Positions 28,919-37,359 of a stretch of DNA of 64,000 bases are shown in pieces. Position numbers and translations under genes: made by a program. The notes under the pieces were generated by a model. The model saw only the letters and a list, made by a program, of their open reading frames with translations, had not been told where the DNA came from and ran no database searches. This DNA comes from PALSA-555 sp963821325 (lineage in GTDB: Bacteria; Actinomycetota; Acidimicrobiia; IMCC26256; PALSA-555). The stretch is taken from contig CAWGDC010000003.1 in the NCBI GenBank assembly GCA_963821325.1, positions 248,001-312,000 of the forward strand, given 5' to 3'. Numbering within the stretch: the stretch's first letter is position 1; every line of letters starts with the position of its first letter.

Positions 28919-29744
28919 CTACCGGCGGCCGACCTGTTCGGCGCGCCGCAGCGCGTCGGCCGCCGCGTCCGCCGCCGTCCGGGTCTCCTCGGCGCGGGCC
29001 TGGGCGGCACGGGCCTCCTCGGCGGTCTGCTGTGCGCTGGCGCGGGCCCGCTCGAGCGCCCGCTCGACCTCGTGGAGATGCGCGGTCGCGGCGTCGGCGC
29101 GCAGCGTGGCGCTCGTGAGCTCGGCCGCGGCCGTCTTTGCCGCGCTCGCCGTCGCCGTCGCCTCACGGCGCGCCGCCGCGAGCGTCCTGTCGGGCCGTCT
29201 CGGCCCGGGTGGCGTCGTCGCCCGCCGTCGCTGGCCCGGCGGTCGACGGGCCGAAGCCCGCGGGTGCGGCGAGCGCGCGGGTGAGGCGACCGGCGCGGAG
29301 CTCGCCGGCGCGCTCGGGCTCGAGGGAGCCCGCGTCGAGGGTCGCCGTGATGCTGGCCCGGTAGGTGTCGGGCTGGGGGACGCGGCCCCGCAGGACGGTG
29401 ACGGCCGCGTCGGCGAGCCGGTCGAGGAGGTCGCGGCGGTCCCGCGCCGCGTCGCGGAGCGCGGCCGCGCCCGGGTCGGGCTCGGCGTTCGCCTGGGCGT
29501 CGACGACGCGCTGGGTGGCGTCGAGCAGCGCGGCGACGCCGTCGGGGTCGCGGCGGGCCAGCTGGTTGCAGGCCCACGCCGCGAGGTTGGGGCGACGGCG
29601 GGCCCGCACGTCCGACGCGCCGGCGTCGTCGCCGGCGCGTCGCAGGTCCCCTTCGACGCGGGCGCGGACGAGCACGAACTCCTCCGGGGCGGCGGCGTAG
29701 AGCTCGTCGAGCCCCTGGTCGTGCGGCGAGGACGGGCGGGCCAC
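28919..29744 (-). CDS. Hypothetical protein with Ala/Arg/Glu-rich coiled-coil tail (frameshifted)
   Basis: Family not recognised. The N-terminal half reads MARPSSPHDQGLDELYAAAP and contains RRPNLAAWACNQLARRDPDG, a motif I have seen in uncharacterised actinobacterial proteins. The C-terminal half, in the next frame, is a long helix with heptad-like Ala/Glu/Arg spacing (HLHEVERALERARASAQQTA), probably a coiled coil. One extra base near 29,190 separates the halves. No signal peptide or membrane segment. It lies 25 bases downstream of the carotenoid oxygenase gene on the same strand and may be co-transcribed. Confidence 0.65.
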
Positions 29745-29769
29745 GCGGCGAACGACCCCGTGCGTCGGC

Positions 29770-31097
29770 TCAGGCGTCGGCGATCCAGGAGCCGTGGAAC
29801 CCGGCCGGGACCCGCTGCGGGAGCGGGACGGTGGCGACGGGTGGCCCCTCGAAGTCGCGGGCGTCGAGCAGCACGAAGTCGCTCGTGTCCCGGGCCGCGT
29901 CGAAGACGTAGGTCATGACCCAGCCGTCGTCCTCGGCCCGACCGTCGGCCGACGGCACGAACACCGGCTCGCCAGCCTCGCGTCCCGCTCCGAAGTGGTG
30001 GGTGCGGGCACTGCCCTCGGCCTGGTCGTACTTGATGAGCACCCCGCTGCGGGTCTGGGCGCCCACGTCGGTCTGCACGGCGTACCCGAAGCGGTGCCGT
30101 CGGCCGACGACCCGCGGGTCGACGCGGGGGAACTCCGTGCCCCGGTCGTCGAGCTGCTCCTCCTTCACCGCGCCGACGGCCAGGTCGATCGTCCAGCGGG
30201 TCAGGTGCGCGGCGGCGTCGAAGCCGCGGTTGTCGCCGGCCCACAGCTGCGCATAGCGGACGACGTCGAGGGTGATCGCCCCGTCGGCGTCGTAGGCGTT
30301 CATGGGGTGGAACACGTAGCACGGGTCGATCTCGAACCACTGGACGTCGGCGTCGGTGCCGTCCCGGGGCAGGACGCCGAGTCGGGCGCCGTAGTCGTCG
30401 TCCCAGCGGTACGGCATGGTGCCCTGGATCGCGAGGTCGAGGTCGAACACGACCGGCAGGTCCATGAACACGACGTGGCGCTCGGTGAGGTTGAAGTCGT
30501 GCATCATCGTCGGTCCCCGCACCGAGATCTCCTCGCTGCGGACGAGCGGTCCCGTCGGCGTCGGCGACGTGGTAGGTCAGGTACGGGGGCGCGAAGCCGT
30601 AGCCGAAGAAGTGCAGCTCGCCGCGTCGCCCGGGTCCAGCTTGCGGGTGCGCGGTCATCGGGGTGCGCAGCCGACCGTCGAAGTCGAAGCAGCCGACGGT
30701 CGCGAGCTCCGGGGTGACCTCGTACGGGTAGCTCGACTCGACGAGCGCCAGGATGCGGCCGGCGTGGCCGATCACGTGCGTGTTGGCCGGCACCGACCGT
30801 GAAGTCGGCGTGGCCCTGGTCGTCGACGTAGGCGCGCGCTCGTCGGTCAGCTGGCGGGTCTGCACGTACCGGTTCCGGTACCAGGCGGGCGCGCCCGTCG
30901 CGCAGCTCGATGCCGTGCAGCATCCCGTCGCCGAGGAACCAGTGCGGTGACGTGCCGGTGTGCGGGTTCGGCCCGTTGCGCACGAAGCGGCCGGCGAGCT
31001 CGCGCGGGAGCGCGCCGGTGACCGGCAGGTCGGTGGCGGTCACCTCGTCGGTGACCGGCGCGAAGTTGCCCGACAGGAAGAACGGGGTGGCCGTCAT
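29770..31097 (-). CDS. Carotenoid cleavage oxygenase family protein (several frameshifts)
   Basis: A non-haem iron dioxygenase of the RPE65/CCD family, about 440 residues after repair. N-terminal FLSGNFAPVTDEVTATDLPV and GRFVRNGPNPHTGTSPHWFL, then GDGMLHGIEL, are family signatures. The four iron-binding His contexts are TPMTAHPQ, TMMHDFNLTERHVVF, YVFHPMNAYD and the C-terminal AGFHGSWIADA. Indels lie near 30,880, 30,835, 30,800 and 30,540; each neighbouring frame continues the family pattern, so consensus errors are likely. The substrate could be a carotenoid, apocarotenoid or stilbene-type compound; no carotenoid synthesis gene is in the window. Confidence 0.87.
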
Positions 31098-31209
31098 GGG
31101 CAGCACGGTAGACCGTCGACGGCGTCACCCCGAACGGAGGCGTGCCGCGGCGGGTGACGGGCGCGCCCGGCTCCGGGGTGGTCGGACGGGCCCACCGTTA
31201 GGGTCTCGC

Positions 31210-31607
31210 GTGGGCGTCGCGTACGTGCCGTTCGACGCGTCCCAGCTCGACGCGGTCGTCGCGTCTGTGCGCCGCGGAGGGGTGGCCGTCGTTCCCCGAC
31301 GATCCGGCCCGCGCCGCACGGGCGCTCGTGGCGCCGGGCGTCGACGACCGTCGTGGCGTGGGAGGACGGCGCGGTGCTCGGGTTCGCCACGATGCTCAGC
31401 GACGGGGAGATCCAGGCGTACCTGTCGCTGCTCGTCGTCGCCGCGCCGCGTCGCGGTGAGGGGATCGGGCGCGCCCTGGTCCGGGAGGCGCTGCGGCGCG
31501 CGGGTGGTGAGCGCGTCGACCTGCTCGCGGAGGCGGCCGCCGAGGGCTTCTACGCCGCGATGCCGCACCGTCGCCTGCCCGGCTTCCGGCTCTACCCGGA
31601 CGAGTAA
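31210..31607 (+). CDS. GNAT-family N-acetyltransferase (two frameshifts)
   Basis: A small acetyltransferase of about 132 residues. N-terminal MGVAYVPFDASQLDAVVASV is followed, in other frames, by FPDDPARAARALVAPGVDD, then by VVAWEDGAVLGFATML and the acetyl-CoA pyrophosphate loop LVVAAPRRGEGIGRALVREA, and ends AMPHRRLPGFRLYPDE. Indels near 31,280 and 31,350 split it. GTG start in the divergent gap opposite the carotenoid oxygenase. Acceptor substrate unknown. Its stop is eight bases before a possible GTG of the next gene. Confidence 0.75.
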
Positions 31608-31636
31608 GAGGCGGGTGCGACCCGGCGCTGGTCGTC

Positions 31637-32149
31637 GTGGGCGGACTGCCCGGCACCGGGAAGAGCACCCTCGCAGACGGGCTCGCCGCCCACCTCGGCG
31701 TGCCGGTGTTCAACAAGGACTGGATCGAGGCGTCGCTGCGACGCGACGGCGTCGCCCCCGGTCGGGATTCGTGGCAGGTCGCCGAGAACCTCTTGACCAC
31801 GCTCGCCGGCCAGCAGCTGCGCCGCCGGCAGTCGGCCATCCTCGACACCGTGGCGCGCAGCCCGGCGTCACGGGCGACGTGGCGACGCCTCGCCGACGAG
31901 GCCGCGGCGTCGTGGCGGCTGATCGAGTGCGTCTGCCACGATCCGGACGTGCATCGCCGCCGGGTCGTCGGACGCGACCGCGGGATCCCCGGCTGGTCCG
32001 AGCTCACCTGGGCGGACGTCGAGGACGTCCGGGCCCGCTTCGACGCCGTGGTCCGAGGAGCATCTCGTCGTCGACGCGGCACGGCCCGCCGCCGAGAACC
32101 TGGCGGCGGCGCTGCGCTACGTCACCGGCGCCCCGGCGGCGCTCCGTGA
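31637..32149 (+). CDS. P-loop kinase/ATPase (AAA_33-like), frameshifted
   Basis: A short nucleotide-binding protein with Walker A GGLPGTGKSTLADGLA at the very N-terminus, then VPVFNKDWIEASLRRDGV and ECVCHDPDVHRRRVVGRDR, the pattern of small zeta-toxin/gluconate-kinase-like P-loop kinases. The frame breaks near 32,055: continuing one base on gives EEHLVVDAARPAAENLAAAL, which looks like the true C-terminus. The start may be GTG at 31615 if one extra base near 31,625 is removed, giving VRPALVVVGGLPGTGKS. Co-directional with the GNAT gene, so possibly a two-gene unit. Substrate unknown. Confidence 0.72.
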   Translation: MGGLPGTGKSTLADGLAAHLGVPVFNKDWIEASLRRDGVAPGRDSWQVAENLLTTLAGQQLRRRQSAILDTVARSPASRATWRRLADEAAASWRLIECVCHDPDVHRRRVVGRDRGIPGWSELTWADVEDVRARFDAVVRGASRRRRGTARRREPGGGAALRHRRPGGAP

Positions 32150-32168
32150 GGCACCACGCCCGGCCGGC

Positions 32169-33558
32169 GTGGCTCGTCGGTGCTCGGCGTGCCGGTCGCG
32201 CTCGGCTCGACCTCACCGGCCTGCCGGCGGCGGCGGCGGCCGGCGGCGCGGCGGGGCCGAACCCGTACTTCGACGCGCCGTTCGTCGTGCACGCCCAACC
32301 CGACAGCGCTTCGGGCAGGACCCGTCGTGGACCCCCGACGGCCGCGTCCTGTCGAACGAGCCGGACAGCGGCGGCACCGACCAGGTGTACGTCTCGACGC
32401 TCGCCGGCTCCGGCGCGGCACTGCCTGACGTGCGGGCAGCCCGGGCCGAACGGGTTCCCGCAGGAGCGGCCCCAGGGCGACTGGATCCTGTTCTGCTCGT
32501 GGCGGGGCGCCCCGGTCACGTTCGGCGCGCCGTGCCTCGGCGGCGTCGGCACCGACCTGTACGTCATGCGCCCCGACGGCACGCGACGTGACCCGCCTCA
32601 CGCAGCCGGGCCAGCCGGTCGAGCCCGCCGGACGTCGTCTACGACAACTACCACCCGGCCTGGTCGCCCGACGGCCGTCGGATCGTGTGGACCCACGTCG
32701 GCTACGACGCCGTTGAGCGCCGGCGGCACCCAGTGGACGATGCTCGTCGCCACTTCGACACGTCGGGCGCGACCCCGCGGCTCGGCGCGCGTGACCGTCG
32801 TCGGCCCGGCGATCGACAGCGGCTACGAGACCCAGGTGTGGGCGCCCGACGGGAGCGGCTTCCTCTACACCGCGATGGGCCAGTCCGGGTCGGGCTGGCT
32901 CAACCTCGAGCTGTACTACCTGCGCTGTCGCGGGGCACGGCGCGTCGCTCGCGCATCCCCAGATCGTCCACCTCACCGACGACAGCCCCGCCTGGGACGA
33001 GCAGGCGGTGTTCACCCCCGACATGCGAGACGTCATCTGGATGTCGAGTCGCGGGTCACCGACCTGGTATCAGACGGTGATCACCGCGGCCCGCCAGATC
33101 GGGTTCGACCCGCCGGGGCAGAACGAGACGTTCGGGCCGATGTTCGTCCTCACGATCAGCGACCCGGGGTTCCACACCGACCTCTACGAGCTCGACCTGT
33201 CGACCCGCGCCATCCGGCGGCTCACCGACGCGAACAGATCGTCCCCGAGTTCTACTTCGACCCGTCCGGCCGGTGGCTCTTGTGGAGCGACGGTCTGCAT
33301 GGCGGGACGCACGTCGGGCGGTTCCAGCTCTCGAGCGTGCCGCCCCGGGTCGGCCGCCAGGTCGCGCCGGTCGCGGCGTGGGCGGGCGCGCCGCGCCACC
33401 CCGTGGCGACGCCGCCGCCCGTGCCCGCGACGCCCCGCAGCGGTGCGCTGCCCACGGCGGTCGTCGAGGGCGCGTCGCTGCTCGAGTCCCAGCTCAGCCA
33501 GCTCGCCGCGCAGCTCCAAGGCCTGCCCCGTGGGCCGAGCTGCTGCCGCGGGCCCTGA
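32169..33558 (+). CDS. Exported TolB/WD40-like beta-propeller protein, heavily frameshifted
   Basis: Pieces in all three frames together make a propeller of PD40-type blades: SWTPDGRVLSNEPDSGGTDQ, AWSPDGRRIVWTHVGYDA, VWAPDGSGFLYTAMGQ, AVFTPDMRDVIWMSSR and EFYFDPSGRWLLWSDGLHGG. Other coherent stretches are GDWILFCSWRGAPVTFGA and GTDLYVMRPDGT. An Ala-rich stretch near the N-terminus (TGLPAAAAAGGAAG) could belong to a damaged signal peptide. I count at least six frame changes within 1.4 kb. Every blade core is intact in one frame or another, which favours poor consensus over decay. The N-terminus is uncertain. Ligand or partner unknown. Confidence 0.65.
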
Positions 33559-33607
33559 GCGAACTCCGTCGTCGCACGGCGCGCGATCGTTCGTAGAGTG
33601 GCGGCGC

Positions 33608-34015
33608 GTGCGCCCGATCCCCCACCTCTCGCTGCCGGTGCACGACCTCGCGGCGAGCCGCGCCTTCTACGTCGACGTGCTCGGCTGCCACCCCGGGCGG
33701 GTGCAGCGCGACTGCCTCGACGTCTGGTTCTACGGCATCCAGGTGACCTTGCAGCACGCCCCCGACGAGGTCCTCACCGCGTCCGACGGTCGGCCGCGGC
33801 GCCACTTCGGCGTCACGCTCGACGCCGCCACGTTCGCGACCGTCGTCGAGAGGCTGTCGGCCCGGCCGATCCGCTGGGTGTGCCCACCGAGCACCGAGCG
33901 GGCCCGGACGGCGCACGAGGAGACGAAGGCGATGCTCGCCGACCTGAGCGGCAACGCCATCGAGCTGAAGACCTACGTCGACCCGCAGGCCGCGCTCGAG
34001 ATCCCGCCCCCGTGA
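33608..34015 (+). CDS. VOC/glyoxalase-fold protein
   Basis: A vicinal-oxygen-chelate domain protein of 135 residues: IPHLSLPVHDLAASRAFYVD is the first beta-alpha-beta module with a likely metal ligand His, and LADLSGNAIELKTY near the C-terminus supplies the family Glu. The middle has QVTLQHAPDEVL. GTG start. Its stop overlaps the GTG of the next gene (GTGA), so the two are translationally coupled. Dioxygenases, isomerases and resistance proteins share this fold, so the reaction cannot be named. Confidence 0.85.
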   Translation: MRPIPHLSLPVHDLAASRAFYVDVLGCHPGRVQRDCLDVWFYGIQVTLQHAPDEVLTASDGRPRRHFGVTLDAATFATVVERLSARPIRWVCPPSTERARTAHEETKAMLADLSGNAIELKTYVDPQAALEIPPP

Positions 34016-34671
34016 CCGACGGTCCCCTGGCGGTCCCGGACGCGGAGCGGGCGCAGGTCCGCGCCGCGCAGGCCCGCTTCGAGGCGGTCATCGCCGACCT
34101 GACCGACGCCGCCGCGCGTCGCGCGAGCCTGCTGCCGGGCTGGTCGGTCGGGCATGTGCTCACCCACGTGGCGCGTAACGCCGACAGTCATCGTCGCCGC
34201 GCCGAGGCCGCGCTCGACGGCATGGTCGTCGACCAGTACCCGGGCGGGTTCCCGGCGCGAGCGGCCGAGATCGAGGCGGGCGCGGCGCGGTCCGCCCGCG
34301 CGCTGGTCGACGACGTGCGCCGCACCGCCGACGAGATGGAGGCGGCGTGGTCGCGCGTGCCCGCCGACGCCTGGGGGCAGATGAGCCGGGACGTCAGCGG
34401 CCGCGAACGGCCGCTGTCCGCGCTGCCTGGCCGCCGGTGGCAGGAGCTCGAGGTGCACGTCGTGGACCTCGACCTCGGCGTCGGCCCCGCCGACTGGGAC
34501 GACGCGTTCGTCGCGTCGTGGCTCCCGACGTTGCGGGACACGATCCCGTCGCGGCTGGCGCCCGGCGCGGCGCCGCCCACCCTGGGGCAGGTCGACGCTC
34601 GCACCGAGCTGGCCTGGCTCTACGGCCGGCTGCGCCGACCCGACCTGCCCGACCTCGCACCCTGGGGTTGA
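34012..34671 (+). CDS. Mycothiol-dependent maleylpyruvate isomerase family protein
   Basis: A DinB-like four-helix protein of 219 residues. LPGWSVGHVLTHVARNADSH holds the first two metal-binding His contexts, and RRWQELEVHVVDLDLGVGPA supplies the E-x3-H motif. This is the MDMPI layout, in which mycothiol serves as cofactor for maleylpyruvate isomerisation or related thiol chemistry. It is coupled to the preceding VOC-fold gene by a GTGA overlap, which suggests a shared pathway, such as aromatic ring cleavage. Mycothiol is expected in this organism because mshD is present. The reaction is inferred from family only. Confidence 0.87.
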   Translation: MTDGPLAVPDAERAQVRAAQARFEAVIADLTDAAARRASLLPGWSVGHVLTHVARNADSHRRRAEAALDGMVVDQYPGGFPARAAEIEAGAARSARALVDDVRRTADEMEAAWSRVPADAWGQMSRDVSGRERPLSALPGRRWQELEVHVVDLDLGVGPADWDDAFVASWLPTLRDTIPSRLAPGAAPPTLGQVDARTELAWLYGRLRRPDLPDLAPWG

Positions 34672-34802
34672 GCACGGCCACATCGGGCACGGGGGGCGCG
34701 AAGGGTGTGTTCGGCGGTGACGGGATCATCCTCGCCAAGCTCACCGGCCCGGGGCGGGTGTGGCTCCAGACCCTGCCGCTTTCCAAGCGGCCCGGCTCCT
34801 GA
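34668..34802 (+). pseudogene. C-terminal fragment of an AIM24/TIGR00266-family protein
   Basis: Directly after the MDMPI-family stop, one frame reads GVFGGDGIILAKLTGPGRVW then LQTLPLSKRPGS and a stop. The GG-G-LAKLTGPG-VWLQ-LP-S pattern is the C-terminal signature of AIM24/TIGR00266 proteins, which are normally 220-260 residues. Only about 44 codons are present, and the upstream sequence is occupied by the MDMPI gene, so the rest of the gene is missing. It is either a deletion remnant or an assembly join. Confidence 0.6.
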
Positions 34803-34882
34803 GCGGACTTCCTGGCCATGCCCCCGCTGGCCGGCGGCATCGGCCATGATGGCGCCGGATCCGAGGCCCGAGAGGGGTGCTC

Positions 34883-35020
34883 ATGCCGGACAAGTCCCCA
34901 CACAAGTCCAACGACAAGAAGCAGGGGCGGTCGCTCGTCGAGAAGCGCGCCGCGAAGCGCCAGAAGCGTGCCCAGCGCCGCGACGAGGCGCAGTCCCGCA
35001 CCCAGCTCGAGGGCCACTAG
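34883..35020 (+). CDS. Small, highly basic conserved-type peptide, 45 aa
   Basis: The short gene reads MPDKSPHKSNDKKQGRSLVE then KRAAKRQKRAQRRDEAQSRT and ends QLEGH. It is dominated by Lys, Arg and Ala, with no hydrophobic segment. Very similar short basic proteins with an SLxEKRAxKRxK core are widespread in actinobacteria and are of unknown function. ATG is preceded by GAGAGGGG at good spacing. Nucleic-acid binding is a guess from charge only. Confidence 0.65.
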   Translation: MPDKSPHKSNDKKQGRSLVEKRAAKRQKRAQRRDEAQSRTQLEGH

Positions 35021-35058
35021 GCCACCCGGCGCGGCGGGCCGTCGGCCACGCTGACGGG

Positions 35059-35778
35059 ATGGACGACACCGGGGCGGACGGGCACCTGGCGTTCATCTCC
35101 GCGATGCCGATGGAGCTGCGGCCCCTGATCCGCAAGCTGTCGCTGCGCAAGACCCGGGTCGGTGGCGTCACCGTGCACACCGGGACCCTGGACGGGCGCC
35201 GGGTGGTCGCGATCGCCACCGGGATGGGTACGCGGCTGGCACGGGACGCCACCGAGGCGCTCCTCGACGCCGTCCCGGTCGTCCGGATGGTCGTCGTCGG
35301 GATCACCGGCGCCGTCGACGACGTCACCCCGATCGGGACGCTGGTCCTGCCCGAGGTCGTCGTGGACGCCGCGACGCGCGCCGAGCACCGACCCGAGCCG
35401 CTCGGCGAGGGGACGCCGCACGGGACGATGTGGACGGGCGACGACCTGACGACCGACCCGGCGGTCGTCGCCGAGCTCCGCGACGCGGGCGTCGTGTGCC
35501 TCGACATGGAGACGGCCGCCATCGCTGAGGTCGGCGAGCGCCGGCGTATCCCCTGGTCGGTGTTCCGGGCGATCAGCGACCGGGCGACGGACGGCACCGT
35601 CACCGAGGAGGTGTTCCACCTGAGCCACCAGGACGGCACACCGAACGTCCCGGCCGTCCTGCGGTTCTTCCTGCGACATCCGGGGAAGCTGCCGGCGATG
35701 GCGCGCATGGCGAAGGGCGCCAAGCGCGCGACCGAGACCGCCGCCCACGCGGCGATCCGCGCCTGCACGCACGCCTGA
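35059..35778 (+). CDS. Nucleoside phosphorylase / MTA-SAH nucleosidase-fold protein
   Basis: A PNP/UDP-phosphorylase superfamily protein of 239 residues. FISAMPMELRPLIRKLSLRK is the N-terminal signature, VVRMVVVGITGAVDD the central strand, and CLDMETAAIAEVGERRRIPW contains the M-E-T motif that binds ribose in this family. FRAISDRATDG follows, with the catalytic Asp position. The ATG start, 38 bases after the basic peptide, gives MDDTGADGHLAFISAMP. It could recycle methylthioadenosine or S-adenosylhomocysteine, or act on another nucleoside; the sequence does not decide. Confidence 0.83.
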   Translation: MDDTGADGHLAFISAMPMELRPLIRKLSLRKTRVGGVTVHTGTLDGRRVVAIATGMGTRLARDATEALLDAVPVVRMVVVGITGAVDDVTPIGTLVLPEVVVDAATRAEHRPEPLGEGTPHGTMWTGDDLTTDPAVVAELRDAGVVCLDMETAAIAEVGERRRIPWSVFRAISDRATDGTVTEEVFHLSHQDGTPNVPAVLRFFLRHPGKLPAMARMAKGAKRATETAAHAAIRACTHA

Positions 35779-35887
35779 CCCACGCGCCGCCGCGGCGTGT
35801 GGCGTGCCGGCTCGGCGTGCTGGTGAGCGGTCGGGGGCTGCCGTAGGGTGCGGGGCCCAGGTCCGGGCCCGAGGAAGGAAACGAGCG

Positions 35888-37352
35888 ATGGCGGTCGCGG
35901 CACGACCACGTCCGCTGCGCTTCGCGGTCATCGGCGCGGGGATGGCGGGGATCCTCGAGCGCGGTGAAGCTGGCCGAGGCCGGCGAGACCGACGTCACCG
36001 TCTACGAGAAGGCCGACCGGCCGGGTGGCACGTGGCGGGAGAACACCTATCCCGGGCTCGCCTGCGACGTCCCGTCGCACCTGTACTCGTACTCGTTCGC
36101 GCTCGACCCCGGTTGGAGCCACCGGTACTCGCCCGGCCCCGAGATCCAGTCCTACTTCGAGCGGATCGCCGCCGAGCATCACCTCGAGGAGCGCACCCGG
36201 TTCGGCGACGAGGTGACCCGCTGCGAGTACGCCGACGGCCGCTGGCGGCTCAGCACCGCGAGCGGCCATCACGACGAGGTCGACGTGGTGCTCGCCGCGA
36301 CCGGCGTGCTGCACCACCCGAACATCCCCGACCTGCCCGGCCTGGACGACTTCGGAGGGGCAGCGTTCCACAGCTCGCGCTGGGACCACCGTGTCGCCCT
36401 GGACGACGCCCGCGTCGGCGTGATCGGCACCGGGTCGACCGCGGTGCAGATCGTCGGGGCCATCGTCGACCAGGTGCGCCACCTCACGCTGTTCCAGCGC
36501 ACCGCGCAGTGGATCATGCCGCAGGAGAACCCGGCCTACACCGACGAGGAGCGGTCCGCGTTCCGAGACGACCCGGCGCAGCTGCGCGGGCTGCACGACG
36601 AGCTGTGCCAGCAGTTCGACGTCTTCGCGAACGCGGTGGTGAACGCCGAGTCGCCGGAGATGCAGCTCGTCGAGCGGCTGTGCCGGGCGCACCTCGAGGA
36701 GACGGTGCGCGACCCGACGCTGCGGGAGCGGCTGCGCCCGAACTACCGGGCGGCGTGCAAGCGCCTCGTCGTCTCCCCGAACTTCTACGAGGCGATCCAG
36801 CGGCCGAACGCCGAGCTGGTCACCGACCCGATCGAGCGGATCGACGCCACCGGGGTGCGCACCCGGGACGGCGCGCACCACGACCTCGACGTGCTGGTGC
36901 TCGCCACCGGCTTCCAGGCGCACGCGTTCATGCGCCCGATGGAGGTGATCGGGCGGGACGGGCACACCCTCGCCGACGAGTGGCGGCAGCGGCCGACCGC
37001 CTACCTGTCGATCGGGATCCCGCACTTCCCGAACTTCTTCATGCTGAACGGCCCGAACGGCCCGGTCGGCAACTTCTCGCTGATCGAGGTCGCCGAGCTG
37101 CAGTTCGGCTACATCCGCCAGCTCGTCGAGCGGCTCCATGCCGGGGAGTGCCGTGAGATCAGCCCCACGGAGGAGGCGACCGCCGCGTTCGAGGCGGCGC
37201 GCACCGAGGCGGCGAAGGGCACGATCTGGATGACGGGCTGTCGCAGCTGGTACCTCGACGACCGGGGCGTCCCCGCGGTGTGGCCGTTCCCGTTCGACCG
37301 CTTCCGCGCCGAGATGCGCGCCCCCAAGCTCGAGGCGTACGACCGCCGGTAG
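35888..37352 (+). CDS. Flavin-containing (Baeyer-Villiger-type) monooxygenase (frameshifted)
   Basis: About 488 residues after repair. The FAD-binding Rossmann motif FAVIGAGMAGIL is at the N-terminus; KADRPGGTWRENTYPGLACD follows, then the BVMO fingerprint FGGAAFHSSRWDH (FxGxxxHxxxWD), and the NADPH-binding GVIGTGSTAVQI. One extra G near 35,955 separates MAGIL from SAVKLAEAGETDVTVYEK. ATG at 35888 is preceded by GAGGAAGGA. Such enzymes insert oxygen next to ketones with NADPH and O2. The steroid or cyclic-ketone flavour fits the P450 and CoA-ligase neighbours but is inference. It converges with the PAS-GGDEF-EAL gene. Confidence 0.88.
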
Positions 37353-37359
37353 CTCGGGA

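Noticed and set aside
34803..34882. Imperfect GC-rich hairpin before the basic peptide
   Set aside because: Several mismatches and no T-tract; not distinguishable from background in DNA of this composition.
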